NCBI GenBank assembly: GCA_963169105.1
Contig: OY720640.1
Span: forward strand, 112,268,085-112,332,084
DNA length: 64,000 bases
Direction: 5' to 3'
Origin: Ceriagrion tenellum
Lineage: Eukaryota > Arthropoda > Insecta > Odonata > Coenagrionidae
Shown here: piece by piece, positions 49,272 through 61,640 of the stretch
Numbering within the stretch: the first letter of the stretch is position 1
Layout of the letters: every line of letters starts with the position of its first letter
Notes under the pieces: model-generated
What the model was told of the DNA's origin: nothing
Seen by the model: the letters and a program-made list of their open reading frames with translations, nothing else
The model's database searches: none
Made by a program: the position numbers and the translations under genes

Positions 49272-49313
49272 GTAGCATAGCATAGCATTAGCATAGCATA
49301 GCAGTATAGCATT
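49272..49313 (+). repeat. Imperfect AGCAT pentanucleotide repeat
   Basis: About eight AGCAT units with two interruptions. Confidence 0.85.
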
Positions 49314-49551
49314 GGGCATGGGACCAGAGAATAATAAAATGAAATGCCTCTCATGATAATTCAAGAAATTTATGATAGTAAAACTCGAAAATTTACAAGT
49401 TTCTCACGGGAGCTAAGTTGAAACCTAAGTTGAATACTCTAGGTTATGCAAGTTGCACATGCGAATGTATACATCTATAATAGTATGAGTAACAACAATC
49501 AAAATAGGCTAATTTGATATATTAGTGATTTACTCAAACTACTTTCTGGAT

Positions 49552-49811
49552 ACAAGGCTTCACTTTGTGGAACAGCGACACATGAAAAGAGAACTCGCTT
49601 TGTATATACTTTCCACACAATTTTATTCTCTCCGACCATGGTTTCGACAAAGATATGCTATTATGAAGGTCTCATGACTTATACCTATCAAGGTCTTATG
49701 ACTCTTAGATCTTATGTCTTATGACCTTGATAATGACATAACTTTGTCGAAACCATGGTCGGAGAGAATAAAATTGTGTGGAAAGTACAGAGCGAATTTT
49801 CTTTTCATACA
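49552..49811. mobile_element. 260-bp foldback retroposon with hammerhead-like cores
   Basis: Inverted arms of about 95 bp (49581-49674 and 49713-49810) share long exact stretches around the palindrome ACCATGGT. On plus: TTGATAA (49727-49733), stem II GACA/TGTC, GAAA (49749-49752), ACCATGGT (49752-49759), C (49760), then the tail TTGTGTGGAAAGTACAGAG. The left arm carries a decayed inverse copy (palindrome at 49635-49642). TTCTGGAT occurs at 49544-49551 and 49812-49819 and is a likely 8-bp target duplication. The left end CTTCACTTTGTGGAAC matches the right end of the 41.1-kb copy read in reverse complement. Confidence 0.7.
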
Positions 49812-49819
49812 TTCTGGAT

Positions 49820-51349
49820 TTTAAAAGAGTGCAGGAAGTTAATCAGCCAATTAGGAAAAATTTGACCATGATCAGGGGCTAGTAAACTGTGAGGTAAAAA
49901 CGAAAGACAGAATGCTAGGAATGAGTTGCACAACCAGAAAGAGCTTTACAAGACCCACGAATGGACCATTGAAATTGGTTTAAAAGTTTGTTAATGGAAA
50001 AACAAAATCTTAAATGTATGTTACGGATGGAAGTACCTCAATTCTTCAAAACCTTCAAAACCGATGAGTATACTTCTAAAACTTGTGTAAAAAAGTGACA
50101 TGTGAACCTGGAGGGAGAAAAATAGAAATCGTAAACCACCTGGTTCGTGATCGTAAAAAGAATGGAAGTGTAAAGGAACGGAAAAGATCTTAATAAATAA
50201 TCTTTGGGTGTAAAAAATGTGATGATAACTCATTATGCAATCAATGAAATCCTTGCATGAGAAAACACTTCGGAGAGATAAGACCAGTGCATTGACATGC
50301 TTTACATAGAGTAGAGAATTCTCAAATAATCAGAAAAAATTCTATGAACGATATTTCACGGCAGATTTGACAGGGCTAGAGGATTTCGTATCAATCGACC
50401 GCTTAGGTTAATTTTTATAGACTCTAAATAAAGATAGAGAAGAAAAACGATAAAAAAATTGCTAGAAAATAATGCACCCAGAATCCATAACCTAGTGCTA
50501 TTGGGGTCAAATGATTCCCAATAATCTCCGAAACGGAAAATGAGTCACTGCTCTGCTATTTTCCGGAAACCCTATTTTATCTTATCCATTTTCTATCAAG
50601 GCCTGTAATTTATGAAAATGACACTTACACCGCTGAGTGTAAAACGTTCTTGAGCTGCTTTTAATCCGTCCCTTTTCTCATTTATATTATTCTATACTTT
50701 TGCCTAATGCAAATATAGAAGCCAAATCAGATCACACAGTTCTATTCTGAAACGTTTTGCGTTAAATTCAATAAATTTGGTTGAACTACTAAAACTATTT
50801 TAATGATGGTATGACCTTAAACACGGAGAATTTTGTCCTCAAAGACACGTGCATGTTTTAACCGTATGTAGCAGAATATCCTTGATACGGTAAAGGCAAA
50901 TAGTGCCAAATTGTCGAAGAGTACATTACATATTTCTATCTTAAAATTTATTTTTCTATTGTGTCAGCTTAAACTTGCGCCTACATAAAAGAATCCAACT
51001 GTTCACATTTAAACACACGCCAAGAAATCGTTAATGTTTCTTAGTTATTGGCTATTAGATAAAAATAAGGAAGACCGATTTCCATGTAGGAAAAAAATAC
51101 CACGGACTTGAACGAATACAGACACCAGACGAAAAGTGAAGCAATAAGACGGATAACTCCGCACACCACACCGTTTAATACCCAAAAGATTGGAAAGTAG
51201 ATTACTCCAACACACAGGGCTTGGTTTATAACAAAGAAAGACATCGAAAGCCGTAAAACACGGTCAAAGGAACTGAGACCGGATTCGTTTCCTCTTTTAA
51301 TCTCGATCAAATTTTATGATCCTTCCGTAGCCTTTCACGCATGCAAAGG
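49820..51349. other. AT-rich stretch, nothing recognised
   Basis: Minus frames of 70 and 89 codons at 50021-50233 and 51041-51310 are hydrophobic and unrecognised. I treat them as chance. Confidence 0.4.
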
Positions 51350-51780
51350 GCCGTGTTGTTTATTCACCATTTTCCCTTTGCACAAAGAAAAACATACAAC
51401 TTCTAGACGGCATTTCTGCGTGGTGGGGAGGAAAGGAGAGAGATAGAGAAAAGCTTTATTCCGTTCCGCAGCCTTCTCTATTCTTCACTTAGCAGGGAAG
51501 AGAAGGCAGTGGTTTGCGTGCGGCTACTTCTGAATTTTCGACGCCGATACCTTTAAGGAGACGTCATCTCTCGTTTTTTCCTTCTATTACTCGGCAAGAT
51601 TGAAAAAAACTCGGGGGAGGCTTTGCTTCGTCTGGATGGCGAACAGAAGAAAAAGGAAATACCTTTTCGGTCCTGATTTCAGTCCGCAGCGCAGCTGTGT
51701 CGAGAATAAATGACTGCTGGTGAAAGGTTAGTGGGTAAAGTTGGCTGCTAATCCCCGAACGTCGTTGATGATTCGTGGAA
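51350..51780. other. GC-richer island
   Basis: Many CpG and GA-rich strings (GGAAAGGAGAGAGATAGAG). No frame above 60 codons. A regulatory role is only a guess. Confidence 0.35.
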
Positions 51781-53489
51781 GGTTTTTAAACAAAATAGAG
51801 GATTTGGAACTTTTATTAAATATGCGATAATAGACTCGTAACTGCCAAGTAGACGGAAAAAACTGGTTAACCTGGAACATCAAGAAATGAACCTTAGGAA
51901 TACAGTTATCTCTGGAATGGTCTTGCAGATGCGTTTTTCGGTTTCCATTGCAGCTTTTTGGCTGTTTATAAATGCATATTTCTAATCATATAGAGTGAAA
52001 CGTAGTCTTTGTGTGGTATTTTCAAAGTATTTTTACTTTTATGATGCTAAACTATTGATGAAACCAAGCATAAAAATATAAGGGAAAAGTGAAGGAGTTA
52101 TTTTACAGCTGAAGTAGTGAATGTGATGTCAATTATTGCTAGAGCCACCTGATCGATATTATTGTCAATGTTCTTCTAGAATCCTGCTGCTTCAGTCATA
52201 TTCACTGTCTTTTGATTCATCTCATCCATAAAACTGATTATTGTTCTTTCCCTCCCGTACTTACCATTATCCTCGTCTCTTTTATTCGGAGGTAATAATC
52301 CTTTGTAACCACCTGTCCTGCTTTTCCCTCGAATCACATATTTATTTTATAACTTTCCTTACTTATATATTTTATAACTTACTCGTCTCACATATTTCTA
52401 GAACTTGCCAATTTGTTTTTATCTACCTATACTTATCTATTATACATACATTTTGAAGGTTTTCAATTCTTCATCTCCTCTCAAACGCACCCAAATCTGC
52501 ATTAGCTCTCAATCAAATTCCTTAACATCTTTAAAGCTTTATTTCAACGGGAATAAACACACTGAAAATGATAATAAGATAAATTTTCATAAAAAGAATG
52601 TATCGAACAGCATAATAAAAAAGTGAATTTTACTGTATGGCTCTATGTCCTAGCAAAACCTCTCAAACAGAAGAACATTATGAGTTTTAGGGACAAGTGA
52701 GCATGTACAATGTAAAAGAAGGAAAGAAAGAAAACACCGCAAAGGTAATATGAACAGCTTAATGAAATTCAGCCAGTTTCCTAGACTTTAAAAAAGTATG
52801 AAATTTTTTACTTTTGTTCGCAAAATTTTAATACAATGTGCATAAAACCTGCAGGTGGAAAAGATGATCGCACGGTACAAAAGTGGAAACATTCCAACTA
52901 TAATGTATAATTTTGGGAGCACTGAGTTAAACATAAAAGCAGGCTAACTGCAGGGAGCATAAGTTAGCTGAAAACTATTTGCGGTAGAAGTAGAAGATGT
53001 ATGGTTCAGGATAATTGAGTGATAAAAATGTAGAATGAATGCAGTAATGGATGTATACGAAATAAGTCTGCTTTGCGGGTTTAGCCAAGTTGGTCCATTT
53101 TATAAAGAGCCAACCAACCAAGCATATTCATAATAATAGAGTTTATAGGGTGAAAGGAAGATCTAGGCCGAGGACACCATTGGTTAATATATAAATAAAC
53201 TCTAATGAGGAGGTTCACTAGGATCTTAACCTTAACAAGAGTAGGTTTTTGAAGTAATGCATTGATTGAGTTCAATGAGATTTGAAATGATAGTGCAGTG
53301 TGGCGGAAGTAAAACAAAAGGAGGGGCAGTTTTATTTGCCAAATGCCGAGAATTATGTACTTTAGTAAACATCCACCCAGAATGGAAAGAATGGGTTGGG
53401 AAGTATGCACCTATTTATGTAAATGACAGTCTCAAGAAAGCTATTTTCGTGTAAATAGGATTTATGCACCAGGTAGACGTTTACTCTAT
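51781..53489. other. AT-rich stretch, nothing recognised
   Basis: A 109-codon minus frame (53081-53410) and smaller plus frames overlap without domain evidence. Confidence 0.4.
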
Positions 53490-53900
53490 TGAAGCACACG
53501 TATTTTCGGAAACAAAACGGAGATTCTGTGCCGGCTTGAGTCGTGCTAGTAGACGCTCGATTCAGGGATTTTAAGGGATGAGAGCATTTCTCACCGCTTC
53601 GGCATTCGTTCGAAAATAGAGCTGCCATAGCCAATGCACCGAAATTTATAATTCAACAGAGATCGGGAACACGTGCAAATTCTCATGCTTGGAAAGCGGA
53701 GGAGTTGATGCTCGCTCTCTCTCCATCCAGATGATAAAAAAAGACGGATTCAGACCCTTTCCGACGTTTTCAGAATCCTCCCAGAGGCTAAGTCACTTTC
53801 GAGTACCTACGCGTTCCGGGAGACTTTCCCGTCTTACGAAACACATTTACATTCACACACATTCCAAGTTCAGATGCATCCCCCGTCACTTGCCCTAGAG
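53490..53900. other. GC-richer island
   Basis: Higher GC and CpG than the neighbours, with frames of 69-90 codons on opposite strands. No domain was recognised. Confidence 0.35.
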
Positions 53901-55559
53901 ATTTCGCTTCGGAAATGAGATCGAACCCACAATCACGGCATAAATTTTGTTCCAAAAGCATTAGAATGACAAATCATTCGCATTAATTTTCCCGCGTATT
54001 AACGAAGGTATTTGAAAGTTTGATATTTATTATGTTAAACGTGAATAGCGCTTCAAATTTGATGAGATTAAACTAAAATTATTATATTTCGGAAATGATA
54101 ACCTATTTTTTTTGAACATCAAATATTGAACTGAATAATTTACTTTGAAAATTATAATTTTATCCCTAAAGGAAATATATTGTACAGTTCTGTATAATTG
54201 GCAATCACTACAAGGAAAGCGCCAGTGACTCAAAGAAATATGATGTAGATTTTATTTCCCGGTTGCCATGTTTACATATTCTCGTAATCATATAAATTTC
54301 TGCGCAAGCACGATGGCCCTGATAGTTATTTGTTTACATTAGAAACGATTTCTTGTCATCTCTAAACCGTATATGAGAGGAATAAGTCGCCCTGTTCTAT
54401 CGTTGTGTATTTTGCTAGCTCAAACATTGAAGGAAGTTTCGTGATATTTTCGCAGAAAATCTAAATCGCCCATTATGAACGTTATTGTCAGCGTTAAGGA
54501 TAGGTATAACGTTGATTGCTTATTCTTAAGAGTACTAGCCAGAAATTGAGGATGCTAGCCGGACATAAATTATAACTCTCTGGTATTTATCCCAGATGAA
54601 AATAAAAAACTGTCAAAAATATTTAATTATGTTCAATTATCACAGGATACTCAATCATTCCAATTTTTCCTATGATTTATGGACATACTGGGGTGAGAAA
54701 TGAGACGAAGAGAGAATAACTGAAATTAAAAATAGATTTTATTGCTATTGAACAGTAATACGGATCAATTTGATGTAGTCTTACGAAGAATTGGAGAGAA
54801 AATAAAAAACTCAGCGTATTGAAAACTCATCAAAGGAGGAACGAGAAATATTAAGTAAGACTATAGTTGAGTTTAGATGGAAACATTTTATATCACAACA
54901 TACACTTTTAATATCAGACCACCTTCAAAGGACTCTGCAATCCTCTATCTAGCAATTTATTTATATTTTTGATAGCACAATGCAACTGTCTTTCTGAGCA
55001 CATTTCATTGAAACTCGGAACTATCCCCAACAATCACTTAATCTCTCCTCCACCAAAAGACCCTTCACTACTAACCATCCAAAAAGTAACTTTACAAAAA
55101 TTAATAAAAGAAAGAAATATTTTACAGTAATAAAAATACAACCAAATAATTTTTAAAAGTCCAACAAAATTGCGGTGAAGATTCAAACATTCAACAATGG
55201 AGAACAATGTGGTAAGAAACAATGAATTGCCAGAGCAAAAGAGATAATCCAAGGATGGAATTCATTCAAAAAGTTATGATGAATAATGCTACATAGAACT
55301 GGGAAGAAATAAGGCAGTTACTGGAAATGAGAACAATGTGTAGACGTACTTGCAGGCCTCTTCTAGGCTTCCTCAGACTGAGCTACAGTATCAACCTTCG
55401 GACTGATATCTGCTGAAGAAAATTATTCATTCTCTAGCGTCCGTAAACGCAATTGCAAGTGCATTCAGCCCTAAGTCAAATGAGGAGTGGAATCCATTAG
55501 CGTTAACAGGCGTTGCAAAAACAATTTACCCGTCAGAAGTCTTTGGCGAGGTCCTAAAA
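53901..55559. other. AT-rich stretch, nothing recognised
   Basis: No supported feature. The GC content rises after about 55330, towards the next island. Confidence 0.4.
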
Positions 55560-56050
55560 TGTCCTAGCTGGACCTCCGTTGAGCAGCGTGTATTAAGGAC
55601 TCCATTTTTTGGACTCTTATACTCCGATCTCCAGGCGGGAAGCATGTGAGTTCACCGTCCCTCTTGCCTTAACCCCATCTACGAACCTTTAGAAACATCC
55701 CCTAACGCTCCATCCAGTTCTTCCCATCGCAATCTCCTTGTCCGACCTCCCTTCAATTCTTCCACCGACCACCCCATGCTCCGCATCTAAGCCCGCCGCG
55801 TCACGGCCAAACGCTGATTTATGCCTCCAAGACGCAGACGCCGTGTTAAGAGAGGCCATATTTTTGCCTTCTACTTCCCTCCTCACCCTCCGAGTACCAT
55901 AGGTGTAACACCACACTCTGGGCGCCGCCTGTGGTGCGAAAGTGGGTGACATGGCAGGGAATGGAAGGGGTTGAGGTGTGGCTAGATGTGCGGTGTGAGC
56001 CGCCGGTCGCCCGAGGTAACAGGACGGGTCTGACAAGACAATAACTCATT
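55560..56050. other. GC-rich island
   Basis: CpG-containing, C-rich on plus, with minus frames of 77-115 codons overlapping in different frames. No domain was recognised. Confidence 0.4.
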
Positions 56051-57470
56051 AAGTTCACGGAGAAGAAATTGGGAGCCATTTATCAAAATACCACCGCGCT
56101 CAAACATTGCTAAGCCCAATATTAATTTCAATCCCAATAAAAAGTATAAATTCTGAGAGTGACACTGAGGAATGTTGGCGTATATGGAATCGTGATCTGC
56201 GTGCAAATGAAAATCGAAAATTCTGCAAATGCCATCCATAAGTAATTTATCTCCTCGTAAAAATGTTAAGGTATCTCAAGGCATTAAATGTAAAAATAGC
56301 AGTCATTTGTTATATTTAATACATGGGATAAAGCTAACATTATCGATTTATATGCGAAATTATTTAATATGAATCACTTAAAAAAAGTTATAAGGGGAGA
56401 GAGTCGTCAGCAGGGAAGTGAATGCGTTGAGCCATGACACAGGAGCTTTGTTTATGCCAATAAAACATTTCAATGGTGTGACTGGTAAGAATACAAACGA
56501 TAGACGGCGTGGCAAGGGGTACTCATGTTAAGAATGATAAACATACGATTTGTACATTCTAAACCAGGAAGAGCGTAAATTAATTGTGCTCTAATTTCCT
56601 TGGAATAATATTTATAGCATAAATAAGGTATAGTGAATCACAAAAAATATGCATGTACTCTGTACTAAATAAAACATAAACCCTTTCACTATCAAAAAGT
56701 AAATTGAACATCATCACTTTTAAGCTAAAACCCCACGAAATTAGAAAATGTAAATTTACTAGAACACTAATTTAACGTTGCGAAGAAGAAAAGTCCTACT
56801 TTGACGTTTAACTGACGAAAACGCGAGAATAATCTTAATGCCGGGCGTCAAATTTTTCAGTATATAAAATGGAGTTTAATGTACCCCACTTAGACGCGAA
56901 TACCATGCATGGTTATTATGGTAATTCAAGTGGAGCAGGAATTAAAATGCAACCCTTACAAATCTCTTAACTTAATTGAATAACACACCTATTTGAAGGG
57001 TAACCATAACTCCCACAATAACTATCACGTGATAAGATGGTCTTGGGATAAAATCATTTAAAAATATTGTGCTACGGAACTGATTGATTCCTTAAACATC
57101 AATTGCTACCGTCTGCTCTTTTTTGACCCGACGTACTTTATCTTTTTTTAGTAGTAAAACGGCCGCTCGCAGCAACCATGGTTACAATGCAATCCTAGGG
57201 AGAAAGGGAAAGCAAGGCAGTTGAACTCGAGTGTGTGCGGTTGACAGATATTTTTTACAAGCAATTTTTAAAAAATCTGGTCAAAAAAGACATAAGGATA
57301 GTGTGTAAGTGGTAGTAGTTAAGGTTTAATGATGGGAAATAGCCACATCACACGTTACCTGTATATTTTTAACTATAAATTAAAGTGATTTTACCCTTCT
57401 ATAGGGTAATATAAATTACAAAATGAATATAACAAGAATAAAAACAACATAATATTGGGGCATTCAAGTT
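56051..57470. other. AT-rich stretch, nothing recognised
   Basis: No supported feature. An 85-codon minus frame (55982-56239) crosses its edge and lacks motifs. Confidence 0.4.
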
Positions 57471-57481
57471 GTGTGGCCCGT

Positions 57482-57504
57482 GGGGTGGGTGGGTGGGTGG
57501 GTGG
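57482..57504 (+). repeat. (GGGT)n run, G-quadruplex motif
   Basis: Six consecutive G3-4 runs separated by single T residues. Short loops of this kind give very stable G-quadruplexes (general knowledge). Confidence 0.9.
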
Positions 57505-57850
57505 GAATTGGTACGGTTGTGGCAGGCGATGAGGGATATATGTATTTGTTGCCCGGGCCAACTTACCACCCTCTGAATGAATATCATCTGCGGTTTACTT
57601 TTGTACAACTGCTATATTGATTATTATATATACAATTATTATTATTATATCTGTTGGTTATATTTGTACAATTGCGTAATCATCAAAAAATCTATCTGTA
57701 TAATAATTGGTTAAGTGAAAAAGGTTGTTGATAAGGAAATACCCTTTTGTGGTGTGGTGGGTACGATAGGGGCATGTGAAGAGCGATGTAGGTTCCTGTT
57801 GCCCTGGCCTATCCACCGACCAAAGGATAAACCTAACCAGAGAAGCACAA
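57505..57850. repeat. Diverged direct duplication around 57.5 and 57.77 kb
   Basis: The segment starting GGTACGGTTGTGGCAGGCGA at 57510 and containing TTTGTTGCCCGGGCC resembles the segment starting GGTACGATAGGGGCATGTGA at about 57760 and containing CCTGTTGCCCTGGCC. The offset is about 250 bp. Both extend about 90 bp. Minus frames across both read PGQQ...SL..CH/PYRT, but the homology is at DNA level and I see no gene. Confidence 0.5.
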
Positions 57851-59585
57851 TTATGGGAGACTGTACTTTTTACTTTCAACTGTATCATTTGTTGAACCTA
57901 GATTCTTCTGGACTAGGTTTTATTAAATCTAGCCATTATTCTATTCTATATTTTGACTTTGAGATCACTAGCCTCTATTTTACAAATTTTTCATAATACG
58001 CAGGAAAAAGTTAACTAAGTACAATATTTTGGGTTGATAATTATTCACCATCGCCATTATATTCCCTGGTAAATAACTTGTTTGTAACTAATGAGTATAC
58101 TAGGTGATGACTAATATACTGATATATATTATTGAGATCAACGTGATAGCACAATGGGCTTCGCGAGTGAATAGTTACAACTCACATCTAAGACTAGCAC
58201 ACAAATGCGCGTTACGGGTAAAATAAATCATCAGCTCAGACGAAAAAAATGAACTAAATAGGATATACATGAATGATTCAAACCTAAATATCTGTGTCTC
58301 CTTACTCGGAATTATTAAAAAATTGAAATGCAAAATTTTTTGGAGCTGGCCTTAGTCTCCCCTGCATACTTTCTTTCCAGTGGAAGAAACTATTTCAGTG
58401 GAAACTGACTGCGGTAATACGCTTATGTAGCAATTTTCATCGATCTTGCTTTTCTAGCCTCATGTTAGGATTGCAGGACCTTTCCGAGTTTTGGCGTTTC
58501 TTTTTAAATAAAAGAAGCAGCGCCCGGTTCTCCTTTTTTAATTTGGTTCCCTCTTAATTACCGCCTCAGGGATTCTCGGAATGTTAGAGCTCTCTGGAAT
58601 TGCATCCGCGGATGAGTGCCGTACAAATATAAAACACACCAAATAGGCGTACCTATGAACTTGACCCACTTCATGAAGTCACTGAGAATGTGCTTTGAGC
58701 GTTTCCCCTGCAATTTCGGACACTGGATATTAAATGTAACAGTTTTTTCAAATTGAAACAATTTTCCATTTTTAAATATACAACAATTTTTTTTATCAAT
58801 CTCTGTTAGTAATGCGATGTTGAACATGGAGTTACGAAAGTAAAGAGGGTAGAAAAAATTATTACTAGCGAACTAGCGGAAACTCGTATTTTATTCCAAT
58901 CCCGTTTTCATTTGCAGGCAAACTCACAGTGTTATGAGCTCATTTTTTCTGTGTGATATCTACTATATGCCTTTGAGCAATTTTTATGAGGGTAATGATT
59001 AATAGGATACATTTGATATGAAATAAATTAAATCTAACGGTTACCATGCCAACTGAAGTACGTCACCGCAGAGGATAAAACTTCAGTTAATCTCATTTCA
59101 AGGCAAAAGTAGGAGAGTCCTTTAGAACTTTAAAAACATGCATTCATATTTTCATCTCGGGCGAAAAAAAACTACTAACTTGGATACTTTCGATTCACTT
59201 TAATGGATTCAAGTTTACTCGTGGGTGAAAAAACATTTCGCCGCTTAAGACACCTCCAAAATATATGAAATTTGACTTATTGATGTGGCTTCACTCGTAA
59301 ATCTAATATTTTACACATCTAATTTCTACTAGGTTAATGATCTTTCTATCGAGTTGGTAAAAAAAATTTACAAAATTTCAATATATAGAGATGCCTATTT
59401 CAGTGAGCGCAAACTTTCATGATCCTGCATCCTACTGTTAGTGAAGAGTTAAACTCGATCCTGATTTTAACAGTGACAGTTCTAAGGGAAAGGAAAAAGT
59501 CAATTTAGTACTCATATTGTGTTATCTAGGAGATGGTCTTTGTGTCCATCTATAAAAGTCACCATCTTCCACAGATTGAGCAGTG
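57851..59585. other. AT-rich stretch with a possible box A near 58148
   Basis: TAGCACAATGGGC near 58148-58160 resembles a tRNA box A, but the expected box B about 35 nt later is badly decayed. Nothing else was recognised. Confidence 0.35.
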
Positions 59586-59607
59586 AAGCAATGAGATCAC
59601 AGATAAA

Positions 59608-59758
59608 ACGAAAAAATATCTTACTGTATTCCACACTTTGAGTGTTTACTGCCGACCCAGGTTTCGACTTCACAGCAATTATAATCATTGCTGTGCAGTT
59701 GAGATCTTGGTTGGCAATAATTATTTTAAGTGTGAAATATACTAAGATATTTTTTCGT
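59608..59758. mobile_element. ~151-bp foldback, decayed hammerhead-like family member
   Basis: Inverted diverged arms meet at CACAGCAAT/ATTGCTGTG. On minus the left arm reads a decayed core, GTC, GAAA, ACCTGGGT (near-palindrome), C, then the tail AAGTGTGGAATACAGTAAGAT, the same order as the 49.6- and 41.1-kb copies. The right arm has GATC and TTGG replacing parts of the core. The match continues weakly outside the listed bounds. No convincing target duplication was found. Confidence 0.6.
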
Positions 59759-60409
59759 CATGTCTATCACTTTGCTAGCCAGATTTTTCTGAGATCAATA
59801 GTTGAAACTTCATAGATGTTCAGAACGCCAAAAGTCTTATGTGTACAATTTGATATACTGAAATTGCTAGTACGTTAGAACGGCTGCTGACTAGAGCTGG
59901 GGCTCTTGTTCCATATGTATTTTACGCATGTGCGCGAGTATTCTTCATCTCGCTCCTTTGTGCAATGCAATTTCCTACACACATCACATTTTCAAATTAC
60001 GTGCCCCGTGTAAAATCAACTTTTAAAACTTCATCTGGGCGTCATTGGCACTATTCATCGCTGCTTACAAATATCTTTTAAGATACGGTTCACGGTGTCA
60101 TTTATTCTTATTCATGAATGCTCTGTGCCTTAAAATCTGACTTTGAGATGCATGCATGATGCATGCTTGTCAACTTGTGTGTGGGAAAATTACGTCACTC
60201 GGCGCATATTGCATCGCTTGTAGCTTCAGTACTTCAGCAATTTCCTTTTATATTCTACAGTATTGATACACATTTTACACCACTGGAACTACAATATTCA
60301 AAATCTTCATTCAATTTTTTAGACGTTAGTAAAATTGCTTTAGAGAAAAATGATGAAAATTTTTATGGAAGAACGACATATATAATTTTGCAGACGTGCA
60401 GTTTTTACG

Positions 60410-61100
60410 GTAATGGAGATGAAAGAACCGGAGAAGTACGGGCGACATACGGGGATCCCACTAACTTATCACTCCAACATTGCGGAAGAATCGAAGGTGA
60501 AATCACCTCTAACATGTTATGAGCTCATGCTACGAGAAGGAATAAAAAAAAACAGACTGGATAAAATAAAAGGTAGCTGGCATTCAAATTGGGAGATGCC
60601 AATCCCATACGGAGACAGGCACTCTCGGAAGCGGAATGGGAAACGAAGGAGAAAACGGAATAGAACCCCGCCCATTCCAACATTCCACCCTCCAAGACAT
60701 ACACAAAGAGTATCGCCATTGCCTCGGGGTGGAGGAGAAGGAAGTCAATGGCATTGTTTCGGCGAAAGGGATTTTTGCTTCCGAGAGAAGACTCCGAATG
60801 TGAGAACAGACATGAGATCATGAGTGCACTTGAAGGCTCTTTCCCGAAAAAAAGAGAAAATGAGAGAGTTCCATTCCCGAAGCGGATGGAGAATCCGCGC
60901 ATAGGCGGAAGGACAAAAGGGGTCGTAGCCTGGCTCTCATTTCCTGTGTATGGGTCAGACAGACAGAGGCCAGCCGGGATTGTATGGATCCGGATTTCTG
61001 CGCCGGCGAGAAATATGTGGGGCGTAATGTATTTTCGACCTGGTATTTCCGGTAAAAAAATCACAAAGGAAGTTGCCGATGAAAGAAGTCCGTGCGATTT
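60410..61100. other. GC-rich island with overlapping frames on both strands
   Basis: It contains the longest minus frame of this half of the window (179 codons, 60525-61064) together with plus frames of 136 and 135 codons. None has a recognisable domain. The minus frame has hydrophobic ends, but three long frames open at once point to composition. A real, unrecognised gene cannot be fully excluded. Confidence 0.35.
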
Positions 61101-61204
61101 TGTAAAACAAGAGATCTCAATGACTAGTCTCTTTGTGAAATATTATATTTTATAATAATACGTATTACAGGTGACCGTAGAAATATCCTGTTTCCTCTAC
61201 AAAA

Positions 61205-61640
61205 GGTTCGCTTATCCATATTTTAAAGATATTATGTTCACATCTGACCTAAACTATACAATATGTTACCACCTACTCTAAAATGTCATAAAAATGAGCT
61301 TAAATTCTTTAAAAAACTTAAGGAATGGCTGCTTGCTCTTCAAAGTTTTGATGGTTTTTGTGTTAATGAATATTAAATGAATAAATTAATTTTTCCTCAA
61401 ACTTTTAAAAAGTTTACATGTCTTATTTTTAATATCTTAGGTTATTTATTGTTTGATTCATGAATCTGGTACATTTCATCTAAATTTGATGATTAGTTGT
61501 ACTTTATATCATTAATACTTGCAATGTGTATTGTCTTTGTAGGTTATATTATGCATTTATGTAATGATGGTAGCTTCTTGCGTGAAGTCCTTGAAGCTAT
61601 CTTAAGCTCATTGTTTTTTTAAAATTCATGTTACGAAACT
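61205..61640 (+). mobile_element. LINE 3' end relic
   Basis: A plus-strand open stretch reads MLPPTLKCHKNELKFFKK, then LKEWLLALQSFDGFCVNEY, and ends with TAA at 61374-61376. A 3' UTR follows. The last residues (LPPxL, FKKxLKEWLL) are the usual LINE protein C-terminus. It is the better-preserved relative of the copy at 8.34 kb and shows what the 3' UTR looked like before the retroposon landed there: it shares GAAGTCCTTGAAG at about 61591. Upstream of the ATG the frame is closed. Confidence 0.7.

Noticed and set aside
58140..58205. tRNA-derived SINE based on a good box A
   Set aside because: The expected box B (GTTACAACTC) has an insertion and mismatches, so the support is too weak for its own feature.
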